Of a stretch of DNA of 64,000 bases, positions 26,552 to 34,783 are shown in pieces; the first letter of the stretch is position 1; every line of letters starts with the position of its first letter. The notes beneath the pieces are model-generated. The model was not told where the DNA came from, ran no database searches, and worked only from the letters and a program-made list of their open reading frames with translations. Origin of the DNA: Terrimonas sp. (GTDB lineage: Bacteria > Bacteroidota > Bacteroidia > Chitinophagales > Chitinophagaceae); the NCBI RefSeq assembly GCF_003075435.1, contig NZ_QCZJ01000011.1, positions 118,128-182,127 on the forward strand. Direction: 5' to 3'. Position numbers and translations under genes: made by a program.

Positions 26552-27790
26552 CTATTTCTTTAAAGCCTGGTCAATGTCATTGAGCAGGTCATTAATATTT
26601 TCAAGCCCGACACTCATCCTTATCAGTCCATCGGTAACGCCTGATTTTATCCTATCTTCCCGCAGCATGCCTGAATGAGACATTGATGCAGGGTGAGATA
26701 TTAATGTATCAACTGTTCCCAGTGATACGGCCTTTGTGCACATTTTGAGGTTATTGATGAACTGTTTGCCACCTTCTAATCCTTGTTTTAATTCAAAACT
26801 CATTACTGCACCGGCGTGGCGCATTTGTTTTGACGAAAGTGCATGATCGGGATGGCTGCTCAATCCGTTGTAATTTACTTTTTCTATGGCCGGATGGCCT
26901 GATAAGAAGTTGGCAACCTGCATAGCGTTCTCACAATGCTGTTTCATTCTAACCTCAAGCGTTCTTACACCCTGCATTAGTAAATAAGCATCAAAAGGGC
27001 TTGCACATCCACCTAAAAGCTTATAGGTTTCATAGCCTTTCTTTTTCATGAACTCAGCATCTTTACCTACCAACACACCACCTATTGAAGTGCCGTGACC
27101 ATTCAGGAATTTGGTAGTAGAATGAAAAATGAAATCAACCCCAAATTTGAAAGGTTGCTGTAAATAGGGCGTTGCGAAAGTGTTGTCTACTGTAACTTTT
27201 GCATTATACCTTTTTGCAAGCGTACAAATGCCGGCAAGGTCAACACAATTCATGGTTGGATTAGCAGGCGTTTCAACATGAATAAGTTTTATATGTGCAT
27301 GCTTTTTAAGTATATCTTCAACTTTGTTCAGGTCAGAGAAGTCTTCAATAACAGAAGATATCCCCAATTTTGCCAGGAAACCGTAAATAAATTCATGTGT
27401 TCCCCCATACAGAGAATAATGAGAAAGAATACCATCGCCTGCTGATAAATTACTGAGCAGCATAGTTGCCATAGCTGATTGTCCGCTTGCATGAAGCAGG
27501 GCACCTGCCTGTAACTGTTTACCTTCTTTATCTTTTATATTAAATGTTTCCAGTCCGGCAATAACACCTGCTGCTGCTGCTGTAGTGGGGTTGCCGAAGC
27601 GTGAGTATATAAACCCCTTTTCTTCGCCGGAAAACCTGCGCATTCCTTGTTCTGCACTGTCAAAAACAAAAGTGGATGATGCAACAATAGGAAAAAGATG
27701 GGCATTTTCTCCATTGGCAATCGAAGTTGAATGTATGGCATGACTTCCAAAACCTTCGGGACTAAAATCTAAATTCATTGGGCAGTTCAT
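26552..27790 (-). CDS. Cys/Met-metabolism PLP-dependent enzyme (trans-sulfuration family)
   Basis: 412 residues. The PLP lysine lies in HSTTKFLNGHG; SRFGNPTT, the LYGGTHEF stretch and the C-terminal SLGTVDTLISHPASMSHS and LIRMSVGLEN are family hallmarks. Enzymes here include cystathionine gamma-synthase, cystathionine lyase, O-acetylhomoserine sulfhydrylase and methionine gamma-lyase. The Cys found in LYGCT of classical methionine gamma-lyase is a Gly here, which argues against that activity. The exact reaction cannot be settled from the sequence. Confidence 0.88.
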   Translation of the reverse strand: MNCPMNLDFSPEGFGSHAIHSTSIANGENAHLFPIVASSTFVFDSAEQGMRRFSGEEKGFIYSRFGNPTTAAAAGVIAGLETFNIKDKEGKQLQAGALLHASGQSAMATMLLSNLSAGDGILSHYSLYGGTHEFIYGFLAKLGISSVIEDFSDLNKVEDILKKHAHIKLIHVETPANPTMNCVDLAGICTLAKRYNAKVTVDNTFATPYLQQPFKFGVDFIFHSTTKFLNGHGTSIGGVLVGKDAEFMKKKGYETYKLLGGCASPFDAYLLMQGVRTLEVRMKQHCENAMQVANFLSGHPAIEKVNYNGLSSHPDHALSSKQMRHAGAVMSFELKQGLEGGKQFINNLKMCTKAVSLGTVDTLISHPASMSHSGMLREDRIKSGVTDGLIRMSVGLENINDLLNDIDQALKK

Positions 27791-28021
27791 TTAACTATTA
27801 TGCAAGTTAGTTAATTGCTGTTGATCGATCCTTAAAAGTAATGAGGAGCATATTTGCCTCTGGAAAAATATCCAAGAGAGGTGAATCGAAAATAAATATA
27901 TCAGTGGTTTTCCGGCTTGTGCTTCTTCTTAATGTTTTTTATTTTAAACATGAAGCATTTTAGATAGTCAGGTTTTGAACTAACATTCTTATTATACCCA
28001 AAGTAGCGTTGTTATATACAA
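27791..28021. other. Intergenic gap, nothing recognised
   Basis: About 230 bases upstream of the PLP-enzyme gene, probably holding its promoter. I looked for a SAM-type leader and found none on the correct strand. Confidence 0.4.
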
Positions 28022-28054
28022 TAAAAAATCAGTGTCAAAATTTTGACACTGATT
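28022..28054 (-). terminator. Rho-independent terminator (minus strand)
   Basis: A perfect 14-bp inverted repeat AATCAGTGTCAAAA / TTTTGACACTGATT without a spacer. Read on the minus strand it ends in a T-run. It closes the small membrane-peptide gene that ends at 28075. Confidence 0.85.
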
Positions 28055-28074
28055 TAAAGATTTTTGTTATTATA

Positions 28075-28173
28075 CTACATGTTAGCAATAAGTGTATAGA
28101 TAATTAAAGTAGCAATTACAAACACTCTTATTGAGACGATGCGTGTTGAAAGGCTTTTTTGAAAGGTTTTCAT
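28075..28173 (-). CDS. Small single-helix membrane peptide (32 aa)
   Basis: An ATG at 28173 opens a 32-codon frame: a short positively charged N-terminus beginning MKTFQKSLSTR, a hydrophobic helix (VFVIATLIIYTLIA) and a TAG stop. It lies 24 bases downstream of the outer-membrane protein gene on the same strand and is followed 20 bases later by a terminator, so it is bracketed like a real gene. Its layout resembles the 34-codon frame at 45538 (MK-aromatic start, central helix rich in Ile/Val/Ala/Thr). Function unknown; it could be a regulator or a toxin-like peptide. Confidence 0.6.
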   Translation of the reverse strand: MKTFQKSLSTRIVSIRVFVIATLIIYTLIANM

Positions 28174-28197
28174 ATGTGTGTGATTTTGGATTAAATA

Positions 28198-29172
28198 TTA
28201 GAACCTTACAGGACAGGCAATAGTACCGTTATTACCAGAGCCTAAGCGAAAGCTGAATTTAAGTCCGAAAGAATAATAAGCATCTTTTCTGCCTGTAGTA
28301 CCCCTTTTGTTTCCTGCATTGTAACCTGAAATTCTTGTTCCGGGGCTAACCAACTGTGCTTTGTTAGCCATTTGTTTTGCCATTTGCGCGGTAGCTGAAC
28401 CTGCGCCAAAATATGCATCAAAATCACTGTCTGCAACAAAGGTAGTAGACACATCATCAAGATAGTCTGTAAACGTTTTTCTGTTTACTGCTTCAAAAGC
28501 TACGCTTATATTATCTGAAAAATAATATCTGATACCAACACCGTAAGGAATATTTATTTGTGTAAGAGCATATTCTTTCCTGTCGGGATATCCCGGCATT
28601 CCCTGGCCTTCTGTACGTAAAGGCTTAAGATCTACCATAGATTTAACACCATTCTGATTTATATATTCTCCCTGCGGATTAAAATGAAACACACCTATAC
28701 CAATAATACCATAAGGACGGAATTTGTGATACAGGTCTTTCTCATCCTGTTCCAATAATACGGTAGGATAAATTTCTGTAGTTAAAGTAAGTTCCTGCAA
28801 GGGTATTCTTACAGAAAGGTTCCTGTTTTTTCTTGCCAGTTCTGCACCACCTTTATCAGCAATTATACTATCCGCACCTTCAAGTGTTGTAAAACTTGCA
28901 GAAAGCGAAAAGCCTATAAATTCACTGGGGCGAACAGTAAGGAAAGCGCCCTTCATTAAAGTCGTCATCTGGATATTGTTGTCTTTGATGAAGGTTGTTC
29001 CTACGCCTCTGTTACCACCAAGGTCTCCCAGCAGATTGGACGGACCAAGATTTATACCTATTTCATATACAGGCTTGCCGAAAAAAGTATACTGACTGTA
29101 TGATTTAGCCGAGAATAGTGTGATTGCTGTAATTGCACAGGCACGTAAAATAATAGGTATACGTTTTGTCAT
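28198..29172 (-). CDS. Outer-membrane beta-barrel protein (DUF6089/PorG-like)
   Basis: 324 residues from the ATG at 29172; an ATG eight codons earlier is less likely given the signal-peptide length. The mature protein begins with a barrel pattern typical of DUF6089-like proteins (YEIGINLGPSNLLGDLGG), and has amphipathic strands such as FRPYGIIGIGVFHFNP and INIPYGVGIRYYFSDNISVAFEAVNRKTFTDYLDDVST. An A/Q/M-rich insert near residue 265 (ATAQMAKQMANKA) is unusual. The family is linked to envelope assembly or type IX secretion in Bacteroidota; a role here is only inferred. Confidence 0.75.
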   Translation of the reverse strand: MTKRIPIILRACAITAITLFSAKSYSQYTFFGKPVYEIGINLGPSNLLGDLGGNRGVGTTFIKDNNIQMTTLMKGAFLTVRPSEFIGFSLSASFTTLEGADSIIADKGGAELARKNRNLSVRIPLQELTLTTEIYPTVLLEQDEKDLYHKFRPYGIIGIGVFHFNPQGEYINQNGVKSMVDLKPLRTEGQGMPGYPDRKEYALTQINIPYGVGIRYYFSDNISVAFEAVNRKTFTDYLDDVSTTFVADSDFDAYFGAGSATAQMAKQMANKAQLVSPGTRISGYNAGNKRGTTGRKDAYYSFGLKFSFRLGSGNNGTIACPVRF

Positions 29173-29296
29173 GAGAGCGGATTTTAAAGCTTTCAAAAAG
29201 AATTTGGACTGACTAATTAACGGAGGATAATACTGAATATTATTTTTTTACAAGCTATTGACCTATGGTAACCGTATGCCTGTTGATATATGATAA

Positions 29297-29743
29297 TTAT
29301 GAGTGCAGCATTTTAATATGTTCAATGTTATCTTCAAGGTAAACATCACTAACCTGTTTAAAGCCAAAGCTTTCGTAAAATTTTTTGAGATAAAGCTGGG
29401 CTCCTATTTTAATGGCTGATGTACCAAATAATATATGTATGGCGTCTATGGAGCGTTGCATCAGTTCTCTGCCTATGCTTTTTCCCCGCACAATTTTGGA
29501 ACTTACCACGCGGCCAACAGACGCTTCAGTATAGGATGTTCCCGGCGACAGTAATCTTGTGTAAGCGACTAATTCATCATTGTGCCATGCACACAAATGC
29601 CATGATGCCTGGTCATTGTCGTCTATGTCCTGGAATGCACAATTCTGTTCTACTACAAATACTGCAGACCGTAATTGTAATATTTTATATTCCTCAATAT
29701 TTGTAAGCTCTTCAAATTTTTTTAATGTCCAGCGCAATTCCAT
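29297..29743 (-). CDS. ElaA-like GNAT N-acetyltransferase
   Basis: 148 residues. The ElaA-type pattern is present: LRSAVFVVEQNCAFQDIDDNDQASWH, VAYTRLLSPG, the acetyl-CoA loop VSSKIVRGKSIGRELM and KKFYESFGFKQVSDVYLEDNIEHIKM. Substrate unknown. It lies 36 bases downstream of rarA on the same strand, so it may be co-transcribed with it. Confidence 0.9.
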   Translation of the reverse strand: MELRWTLKKFEELTNIEEYKILQLRSAVFVVEQNCAFQDIDDNDQASWHLCAWHNDELVAYTRLLSPGTSYTEASVGRVVSSKIVRGKSIGRELMQRSIDAIHILFGTSAIKIGAQLYLKKFYESFGFKQVSDVYLEDNIEHIKMLHS

Positions 29744-29779
29744 AATACAATTAATATAAGATAAATGCAGGAGTGCTTA

Positions 29780-31042
29780 TTAATATCCATATTTTTCTTT
29801 CCACAATAGTTTGAGCCATTTCCTCAGTTCCTCCTCCCTGGCATTTTTACCCGGCTCATAAAAAGCTGTTCCCTGTAATTTTTCCGGAAGATATTCCTGT
29901 ACCGAAAAATTATGCTCGTAGTCGTGTGAGTACTGGTAGTCTTTTCCGTAATCAAGATTTTTCATTAAACGGGTTGGTGCGTTTCTTAAATGAAGCGGTA
30001 CAGGCAGATCGCCATATTCCTTTACAGCGCTAAGCGCATTGCCAATCGCCATATACGAGGCATTGCTTTTGGGCGATGACGCAAGATAGGTGGTACACTG
30101 CGCTAAAATAATTCTTGCTTCAGGATAACCGATTTTATTTACTGCTTCAAAAGTAGCGTTTGCCAATAACAGCGCGTTTGCATTAGCGTTACCAATATCT
30201 TCACTTGCAAGTATAACAAGGCGGCGTGCAATGAACTTTACATCTTCACCACCTTCTATCATTCTTGCCAGCCAGTATACTGCACCGTTAGGATCACTGC
30301 CGCGTATAGATTTTATGAACGCAGAAATAATATCATAATGCTGCTCGCCGCTTTTATCATATAACGCAATTCTTTTTTGAGCAATGTCCATCACCATATT
30401 ATCTGTAATAATAATTTCCTTATCTGCCGGTAAAGCTTCCACAACAATTTCAAGCAGGTTCAGTAATTTCCTGGCATCTCCCCCGGAAATATTAATTAAA
30501 GCAGCTGTTTCTTTTAGTGTAATGTTCCTTTTGCCAAGCTCTACATCTGCTGCTATAGCGTGTTGAAGCAGTGCATTCATGTCATGTTCACCCAAAGGCT
30601 TCAATACATATACCAGGCACCGGCTTAATAATGCTGCATTAACTTCAAAAGATGGATTTTCGGTAGTAGCACCGATAAGTGTAATCGTGCCTTTTTCAAC
30701 AGCACCGAGCAACGCATCCTGTTGCCCCTTATTGAAACGGTGAATTTCATCAATAAATAAAATGCTTTCCGGCTGTAGTTTGGCTTTTTCAATAACCTCT
30801 CTAACTTCTTTTACGCCTGCACTGATGGCACTTAATGTATAAAAGGGTACATGCAATGTATGCGCTATGATATTGGCAATGGTTGTTTTGCCAACGCCCG
30901 GAGGTCCCCACAAAATCATGGAAGGAATCCTGCCTTGCTCAATTGCCTTGCGCAGCACGCTCCCTTTGCCGGTTAAATGCTGTTGCCCGGTAAGTTCATC
31001 TAAAGAAGTGGGTCTCAATCTTTCCGCTAAAGGAGCTGCCAT
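29780..31042 (-). CDS. rarA: Replication-associated recombination ATPase RarA
   Basis: About 420 residues. AAA+ core: Walker A WGPPGVGKTT, Walker B ILFIDEIHRF, sensor 1 IGATTENPSFEVN, arginine-finger region ALLSRC, and the C-terminal MgsA tetramer domain (YDIISAFIKSIRGSDPNGAVYWLARMIEGGED). RarA helps stalled replication forks. I use the ATG at 31042; the longer frame from 31051 starts in a TTG. A -7 element TACTTTTG (31049-31056, minus strand) sits directly against this ATG, so the leader would be close to zero. Confidence 0.95.
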   Translation of the reverse strand: MAAPLAERLRPTSLDELTGQQHLTGKGSVLRKAIEQGRIPSMILWGPPGVGKTTIANIIAHTLHVPFYTLSAISAGVKEVREVIEKAKLQPESILFIDEIHRFNKGQQDALLGAVEKGTITLIGATTENPSFEVNAALLSRCLVYVLKPLGEHDMNALLQHAIAADVELGKRNITLKETAALINISGGDARKLLNLLEIVVEALPADKEIIITDNMVMDIAQKRIALYDKSGEQHYDIISAFIKSIRGSDPNGAVYWLARMIEGGEDVKFIARRLVILASEDIGNANANALLLANATFEAVNKIGYPEARIILAQCTTYLASSPKSNASYMAIGNALSAVKEYGDLPVPLHLRNAPTRLMKNLDYGKDYQYSHDYEHNFSVQEYLPEKLQGTAFYEPGKNAREEELRKWLKLLWKEKYGY

Positions 31043-31135
31043 AAATGGCAAAAGTAAGCGAAAGTTGAATTGGGGAGAAGAAAGTGTAAGGATTTCACTT
31101 TTTCGGAATCACTGGCACTAACAAAACTTTATGAT

Positions 31136-31336
31136 TTATAAAGCAATTTCTACCAGGCGATAGATAGCAGCAGGAAAAATATGTTGTTCATAGTCAATAT
31201 CATGTTTTGTTTGTATATCTGTCGTGTTTTCTTCAACATCATAAGGTTGCCCCCCTGAATGCAGTTTATTGTGCAGCGCAATAATTAATAGTATTATTAC
31301 AGTCAGTAAAAGAATGGATGATTTTCTCTTTTTCAT
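31136..31336 (-). CDS. Small membrane-anchored protein of unknown function
   Basis: 66 residues with a basic start (MKKRKSS) and one membrane helix (ILLLTVIILLIIALH), then a polar tail. It starts 24 bases after the stop of the GIN-domain gene and is the last gene of the GntR/ABC operon. No domain recognised. Its position suggests it acts with the membrane proteins upstream. Confidence 0.6.
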   Translation of the reverse strand: MKKRKSSILLLTVIILLIIALHNKLHSGGQPYDVEENTTDIQTKHDIDYEQHIFPAAIYRLVEIAL

Positions 31337-31359
31337 GATAAATGTTTTATAACGAGGGA

Positions 31360-32034
31360 TTATTGTTGTGGTTTAGATTCCTGTTGTAGAAATGCTTTCA
31401 TCGTTTTGCCACCAAATTTTACAGTCGCACTGTCTGCAAGAGCAACATTGCTAAAGCTCATAACAATAGCTTCGCTTGCATCGAGCTGAGCGCCGTTGGA
31501 AAGATTAACCTGAAGCTCCCGGATGGTATTTGCGCCGAGATTAACGTTTCCGTTTCTTTCAATATTCAATGCCAGGCTGTCTGCGTTACTGTTAAGCGTT
31601 ATGTCTGATTCTGCTTTCGCATTGATGGTAGCGTTTCTTAAAACATCCCCAATATTAACGCCGGCAGAATCAGTTGTAATTGATGACACTGAAGGACAAA
31701 AAATAGTTACAGGTATATATTCATCTTTTGAAGCAGATGTTAGTATGAGTATATTATCTTTCACTTCATAGGAAATTTTTCCTTTATTCCACTCATCAGT
31801 AACCACTGCAAAACTGTCTGACTTGCTGATGGTGACATGATTGCCTTTATATCCTAGAAGATCAATGCCTGTAAAGGCTGGCACTATATTCGTGAGCTTT
31901 GATTCTTTATTGTATTGTTCCTCGGTAATAAATTTTCCACTGTTTTGCACTGAATAAAAAGTAAAACCCACAAGCGTAGCTAAAACAAAGGGGAGTATAA
32001 ATAATGCTAGTAATATTTTGTTACTTGTTTTCAT
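31360..32034 (-). CDS. GIN-domain (DUF2807-like) membrane-anchored protein
   Basis: 224 residues. An uncleaved-looking N-terminal membrane helix (ILLALFILPFVLATLVGFTFY) is followed by a beta-rich domain with repeated strands (ATINAKAESDITLNSNADSLALNIERNGNVNLGANTIRELQVNLSNGAQLD), typical of the DUF2807 beta-helix. It is placed in the GntR/ABC operon, so it probably sits in the inner membrane facing the periplasm. Function not established. Confidence 0.75.
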   Translation of the reverse strand: MKTSNKILLALFILPFVLATLVGFTFYSVQNSGKFITEEQYNKESKLTNIVPAFTGIDLLGYKGNHVTISKSDSFAVVTDEWNKGKISYEVKDNILILTSASKDEYIPVTIFCPSVSSITTDSAGVNIGDVLRNATINAKAESDITLNSNADSLALNIERNGNVNLGANTIRELQVNLSNGAQLDASEAIVMSFSNVALADSATVKFGGKTMKAFLQQESKPQQ

Positions 32035-32049
32035 TGTAATAAATGTTAA

Positions 32050-32421
32050 CTATGAAAAGTTTTGCTGTACAAATTTTTCGAAACGGGGTTTTAATTCATC
32101 AGTATTCATTCCCAATAAATAGAGATTTCTGAATACTCCCGGTAAATCTTTTTGAAGAAAATCTTCTTTGCGGTAGCTAAGCGCTTTTTTAAAGGCATCT
32201 GCTGCAACAAAATATCCGATACCTCTTTGATTATATATGATTTCCTGCTGCTGTAAAAAATCGTATGTGCGCATAACGGTATTGGGATTTACCTCCAGTT
32301 GCACCGCCAGCTCTCTTACGGATGAAATCCTTTCTTCTGGCTTCCACTCTTTCAGCAGTATCTTCTCGCAGATGTGATCCGCGATCTGGAGATATATGGA
32401 TTGACTGTCTTTAAATTGCAT
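32050..32421 (-). CDS. GntR-family (YtrA subgroup) transcriptional repressor
   Basis: 123 residues: a GntR winged helix (SIYLQIADHICEKILLKEWKPEERISSVRELAVQLEVNPNTVMRTYDFLQQQEII) with a very short C-terminal tail, the mark of the YtrA subgroup, which typically regulates ABC transporter operons. The palindrome AGTGTACTA-6-TAGTACACT upstream of the first gene of this operon (34088-34111) is its probable operator. It is the third gene in the operon. Confidence 0.92.
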   Translation of the reverse strand: MQFKDSQSIYLQIADHICEKILLKEWKPEERISSVRELAVQLEVNPNTVMRTYDFLQQQEIIYNQRGIGYFVAADAFKKALSYRKEDFLQKDLPGVFRNLYLLGMNTDELKPRFEKFVQQNFS

Positions 32422-32448
32422 GTTTACAAATTTTGAATCAGTGATGAT

Positions 32449-33231
32449 TTAAATTTCTTTCTCTTTTATCCTGAAATAAGCAGCCGTTAATAATACGGGG
32501 CACCAGATATATTTCATTGCAGGTACTGCTACCTGCCTGATCCATGAAGGGAGCTTGTATACTTTTGCTTCATTTCCATCATATACTTTAAATGAAGAGA
32601 AATCATTAACGCCCATGTGAGCAGGAAAAACGGTGTTGGACAGAAATTGTGCAAAGAATACAAAGATGAGCCCGATGGTAAAAATGGCGAGCAGCGTTTT
32701 TATAAATGCAAATCTCTCAAAGTATACAGAGCCCAGCATAAAAAGTGCCTGCAATGCGATAAAGAAGTATAATATTATTGGTATTGCTTCTTTTAAATTT
32801 TTTGTTGAAACATATCTTACTGCATTGCCTGGGTCGAGTAGTATAAAAAAGAAAATTATTTTTTGAATAATAAAGAAAATGGCAACATACACTGCGGTGA
32901 ATACAATAAAAGAATAGAAGAAACCGCATAGCAGTTTTTCCAATGGCGTTGCAGGTATGCTTAACCAGTATATGCCTTTTGCCTTATCGCTTAAGGCGCT
33001 GAACGTAATGCTTGCAAAAATGAGCCCTGACGCGAAGAATAAGGTAATAAATATTCCGTAGGTATCTTCTTCATCAAAACGCCCGCTGCCATTAACAGAT
33101 GCCCAGAACGTGAGAATGATGGTTAATAATCCCGCCATAGCCAGTAATGACAGCGTGTACAGCTTGGCATTATCAAACCATTGTTTTTTTATAAGCAGCC
33201 AAAGTCGTGAAAAGCTGAATGAGTTTTGCAT
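32449..33231 (-). CDS. ABC-2-type membrane protein (permease-like)
   Basis: 260 residues with about six hydrophobic helices (LYTLSLLAMAGLLTIILTFWA, GIFITLFFASGLIFASITF, FIVFTAVYVAIFFIIQ, IPIILYFFIALQALFMLG, TLLAIFTIGLIFVFFAQFL and one near the C-terminus). No conserved permease motif is seen. It begins 13 bases after the ATPase gene ends and so should be its membrane partner. Likely exports or responds to a membrane-active compound, as YtrA-type systems do. Confidence 0.8.
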   Translation of the reverse strand: MQNSFSFSRLWLLIKKQWFDNAKLYTLSLLAMAGLLTIILTFWASVNGSGRFDEEDTYGIFITLFFASGLIFASITFSALSDKAKGIYWLSIPATPLEKLLCGFFYSFIVFTAVYVAIFFIIQKIIFFFILLDPGNAVRYVSTKNLKEAIPIILYFFIALQALFMLGSVYFERFAFIKTLLAIFTIGLIFVFFAQFLSNTVFPAHMGVNDFSSFKVYDGNEAKVYKLPSWIRQVAVPAMKYIWCPVLLTAAYFRIKEKEI

Positions 33232-33244
33232 GATAATATCTTGA

Positions 33245-34075
33245 TTAATTAAAAGCAGATTGAATTTTAGTCCTGTCGGTTATAATAGCCTTGTATAACA
33301 TTTCAAGATCAAGCCTTGTATCTTCTCCGTTTACATTCTTAGAGATGATAGCATTACCTTTTAATGAATCTTCATTGTATAAAGCCTGTTGTATTTCTTC
33401 TTTGTCGAATGATATTTTGAATTGCAGCTTTTGGGTTATCTGCTCAATAGTCTGGTCAAACAAAATTTTGCCTTCATCTATAATTGTGATCCTGTCTATC
33501 AGGTTTTCAAGATCCTTTACCTGGTGTGTGCTGATGATAATGCATTTTTTTTCATCAAGCGCACCTGCTATTACTTTACGGAACTGGCTTTTGCTCATAA
33601 TGTCTAAACCATTGGTGGGCTCATCCATCAGCAGGAGGGAAGTATTGCAGGCAAGCCCGAAGCTGATAAGCACTTTCTTTTTTTGCCCGTAGCTCATGTG
33701 TTGTATAGTGTTATCAACAGGAATTTCAAATTCATTCATGTAACGGCTGAATTGCTCATGATTGAATTTGGGATAAAATACCGCGTTGTATTTTACCAAC
33801 TGTGCAGGTGTAATATTGGGAAGAAAAAACTCTTCTGCTACGATGAATACCTCCTGTAAAAAAGAAGGCTCTCTTTTTTGGGGTGTTTCGCCGGAAACGG
33901 TAATGCTGCCGGAATCAGGAAAAAGGTGACCGGATATATTCCGGAGCAAAGTGGATTTACCGGTACCATTTTTACCAAGCAGTCCATATATATAACCAGC
34001 CTGCAAATCGAGGTTTAAACCGTTAAATATTTTCTTTCGCTTATACGAAAAATGGAGATTTTTTATCGAAATCAT
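33245..34075 (-). CDS. ABC transporter ATP-binding protein
   Basis: 276 residues with all nucleotide-binding motifs: Walker A GLLGKNGTGKSTLL, Q-loop region, signature MSYGQKKKVLISFGLA, Walker B LLLMDEPTNGLD and the H-loop IIISTHQV. The signature is MSYGQ rather than LSGGQ, which is common in this subgroup. First gene of the operon (ATPase, permease, GntR, GIN protein, small membrane protein). Confidence 0.93.
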   Translation of the reverse strand: MISIKNLHFSYKRKKIFNGLNLDLQAGYIYGLLGKNGTGKSTLLRNISGHLFPDSGSITVSGETPQKREPSFLQEVFIVAEEFFLPNITPAQLVKYNAVFYPKFNHEQFSRYMNEFEIPVDNTIQHMSYGQKKKVLISFGLACNTSLLLMDEPTNGLDIMSKSQFRKVIAGALDEKKCIIISTHQVKDLENLIDRITIIDEGKILFDQTIEQITQKLQFKISFDKEEIQQALYNEDSLKGNAIISKNVNGEDTRLDLEMLYKAIITDRTKIQSAFN

Positions 34076-34087
34076 ATTTAGTGATTT

Positions 34088-34143
34088 AGTGTACTATTGT
34101 ATTAGTACACTGCAAATATAATACTGATTTAGATGTTTCCAAA
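34088..34143 (-). promoter_or_regulatory. Promoter and palindromic operator of the GntR/ABC operon
   Basis: On the minus strand: -33 TTTG (34140-34143), exactly 19 bases, then -7 TATATTTG (34113-34120), followed at once by the perfect palindrome AGTGTACTA-TTGTAT-TAGTACACT (34088-34111), which would cover the transcription start. The ATG is 13 bases further on. This is the clearest promoter in the window. Confidence 0.85.
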
Positions 34144-34207
34144 TTATTTTAAAGGTTTAATTGATGTATTTGTGATTTGCCCGATGATATCGTTTGGTTA
34201 TTGTTTA

Positions 34208-34612
34208 TTAACCCGGTAATGTTTTGAAATATTCATTGACAAATGGTTTTAGTGATTTGGTTATATTATCGGTGAAAAAATTTATTAATAATTCCTGTGG
34301 CTTTTGGAGCAGCTTCATATAGGTGGGGATCTGTGCTTCATGTACAGGAAGTGTATTTTCTAGTGCCTTTAATTCTACTACAACACAATCATCTACTAAA
34401 AGGTCCAGCCTTAATTCTGAATCTAAAATAATTTCATCATAAACAATTGTTACAGCAATTTGCTTTTCAACCGAAAAACCATTTTTTCGCAATTCAAATT
34501 CTAAGCATTTTAAATACACACTTTCCAGTAGCCCTGGACCTAATGCCCTGTGTACTTTAATGGCGCATCCGGTAATTCTGTAAGATAAGTCCGTAACTTG
34601 TTTCTTTGTCAT
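34208..34612 (-). CDS. GxxExxY protein
   Basis: 134 residues from the ATG at 34612 (MTKKQVTDLSYR), eight codons into the open frame, because this is the usual start of the family. The defining GPGLLESVY motif is present, and the later VYDEIILDSELRLDLLVDDCVVVELKAL block has the D-(x)n-ExK arrangement of a PDDEXK-like nuclease fold. Biological function unknown. It lies downstream of an OmpA-type gene on the same strand, with a terminator between. Confidence 0.88.
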   Translation of the reverse strand: MTKKQVTDLSYRITGCAIKVHRALGPGLLESVYLKCLEFELRKNGFSVEKQIAVTIVYDEIILDSELRLDLLVDDCVVVELKALENTLPVHEAQIPTYMKLLQKPQELLINFFTDNITKSLKPFVNEYFKTLPG

Positions 34613-34661
34613 AATTGGTGTTTTTATAGTTAACAATTAGAAGAATCTGTAAAATAGAAAA

Positions 34662-34722
34662 TAAACCATTAAAGCATTAAGAAAATCAAGTTGAATCTCT
34701 TAACTTAACTTCTTAATGTTTA
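34662..34722. repeat. Degenerate copy of the TTAACTTCTTAATG hairpin
   Basis: CATTAAGAA (34675-34683) pairs with TTCTTAATG (34710-34718), and outer bases TAAACCATTAA / TTAATGTTTA pair with one bulge. The words are those of the perfect hairpin at 16145-16207. Confidence 0.55.
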
Positions 34723-34723
34723 A

Positions 34724-34762
34724 ATACAAAACCGAAAGCCTGCCTTTGCAAAGCTTCCGGTT
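34724..34762 (-). terminator. Terminator of the OmpA-type gene
   Basis: Minus strand: AACCGGAAGC, a 13-base loop, GCTTTCGGTT and a T-rich tail. The stem has 10 bp with one G-T or mismatched position. Confidence 0.7.
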
Positions 34763-34783
34763 AATATCACTAAAGAGAGATGA

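Noticed and set aside
27860..27900. A stretch with AAGAGAGGTGAATC that resembles the start of a SAM-I riboswitch
   Set aside because: It is on the strand opposite to the sulfur-enzyme gene and lacks the following conserved helices.
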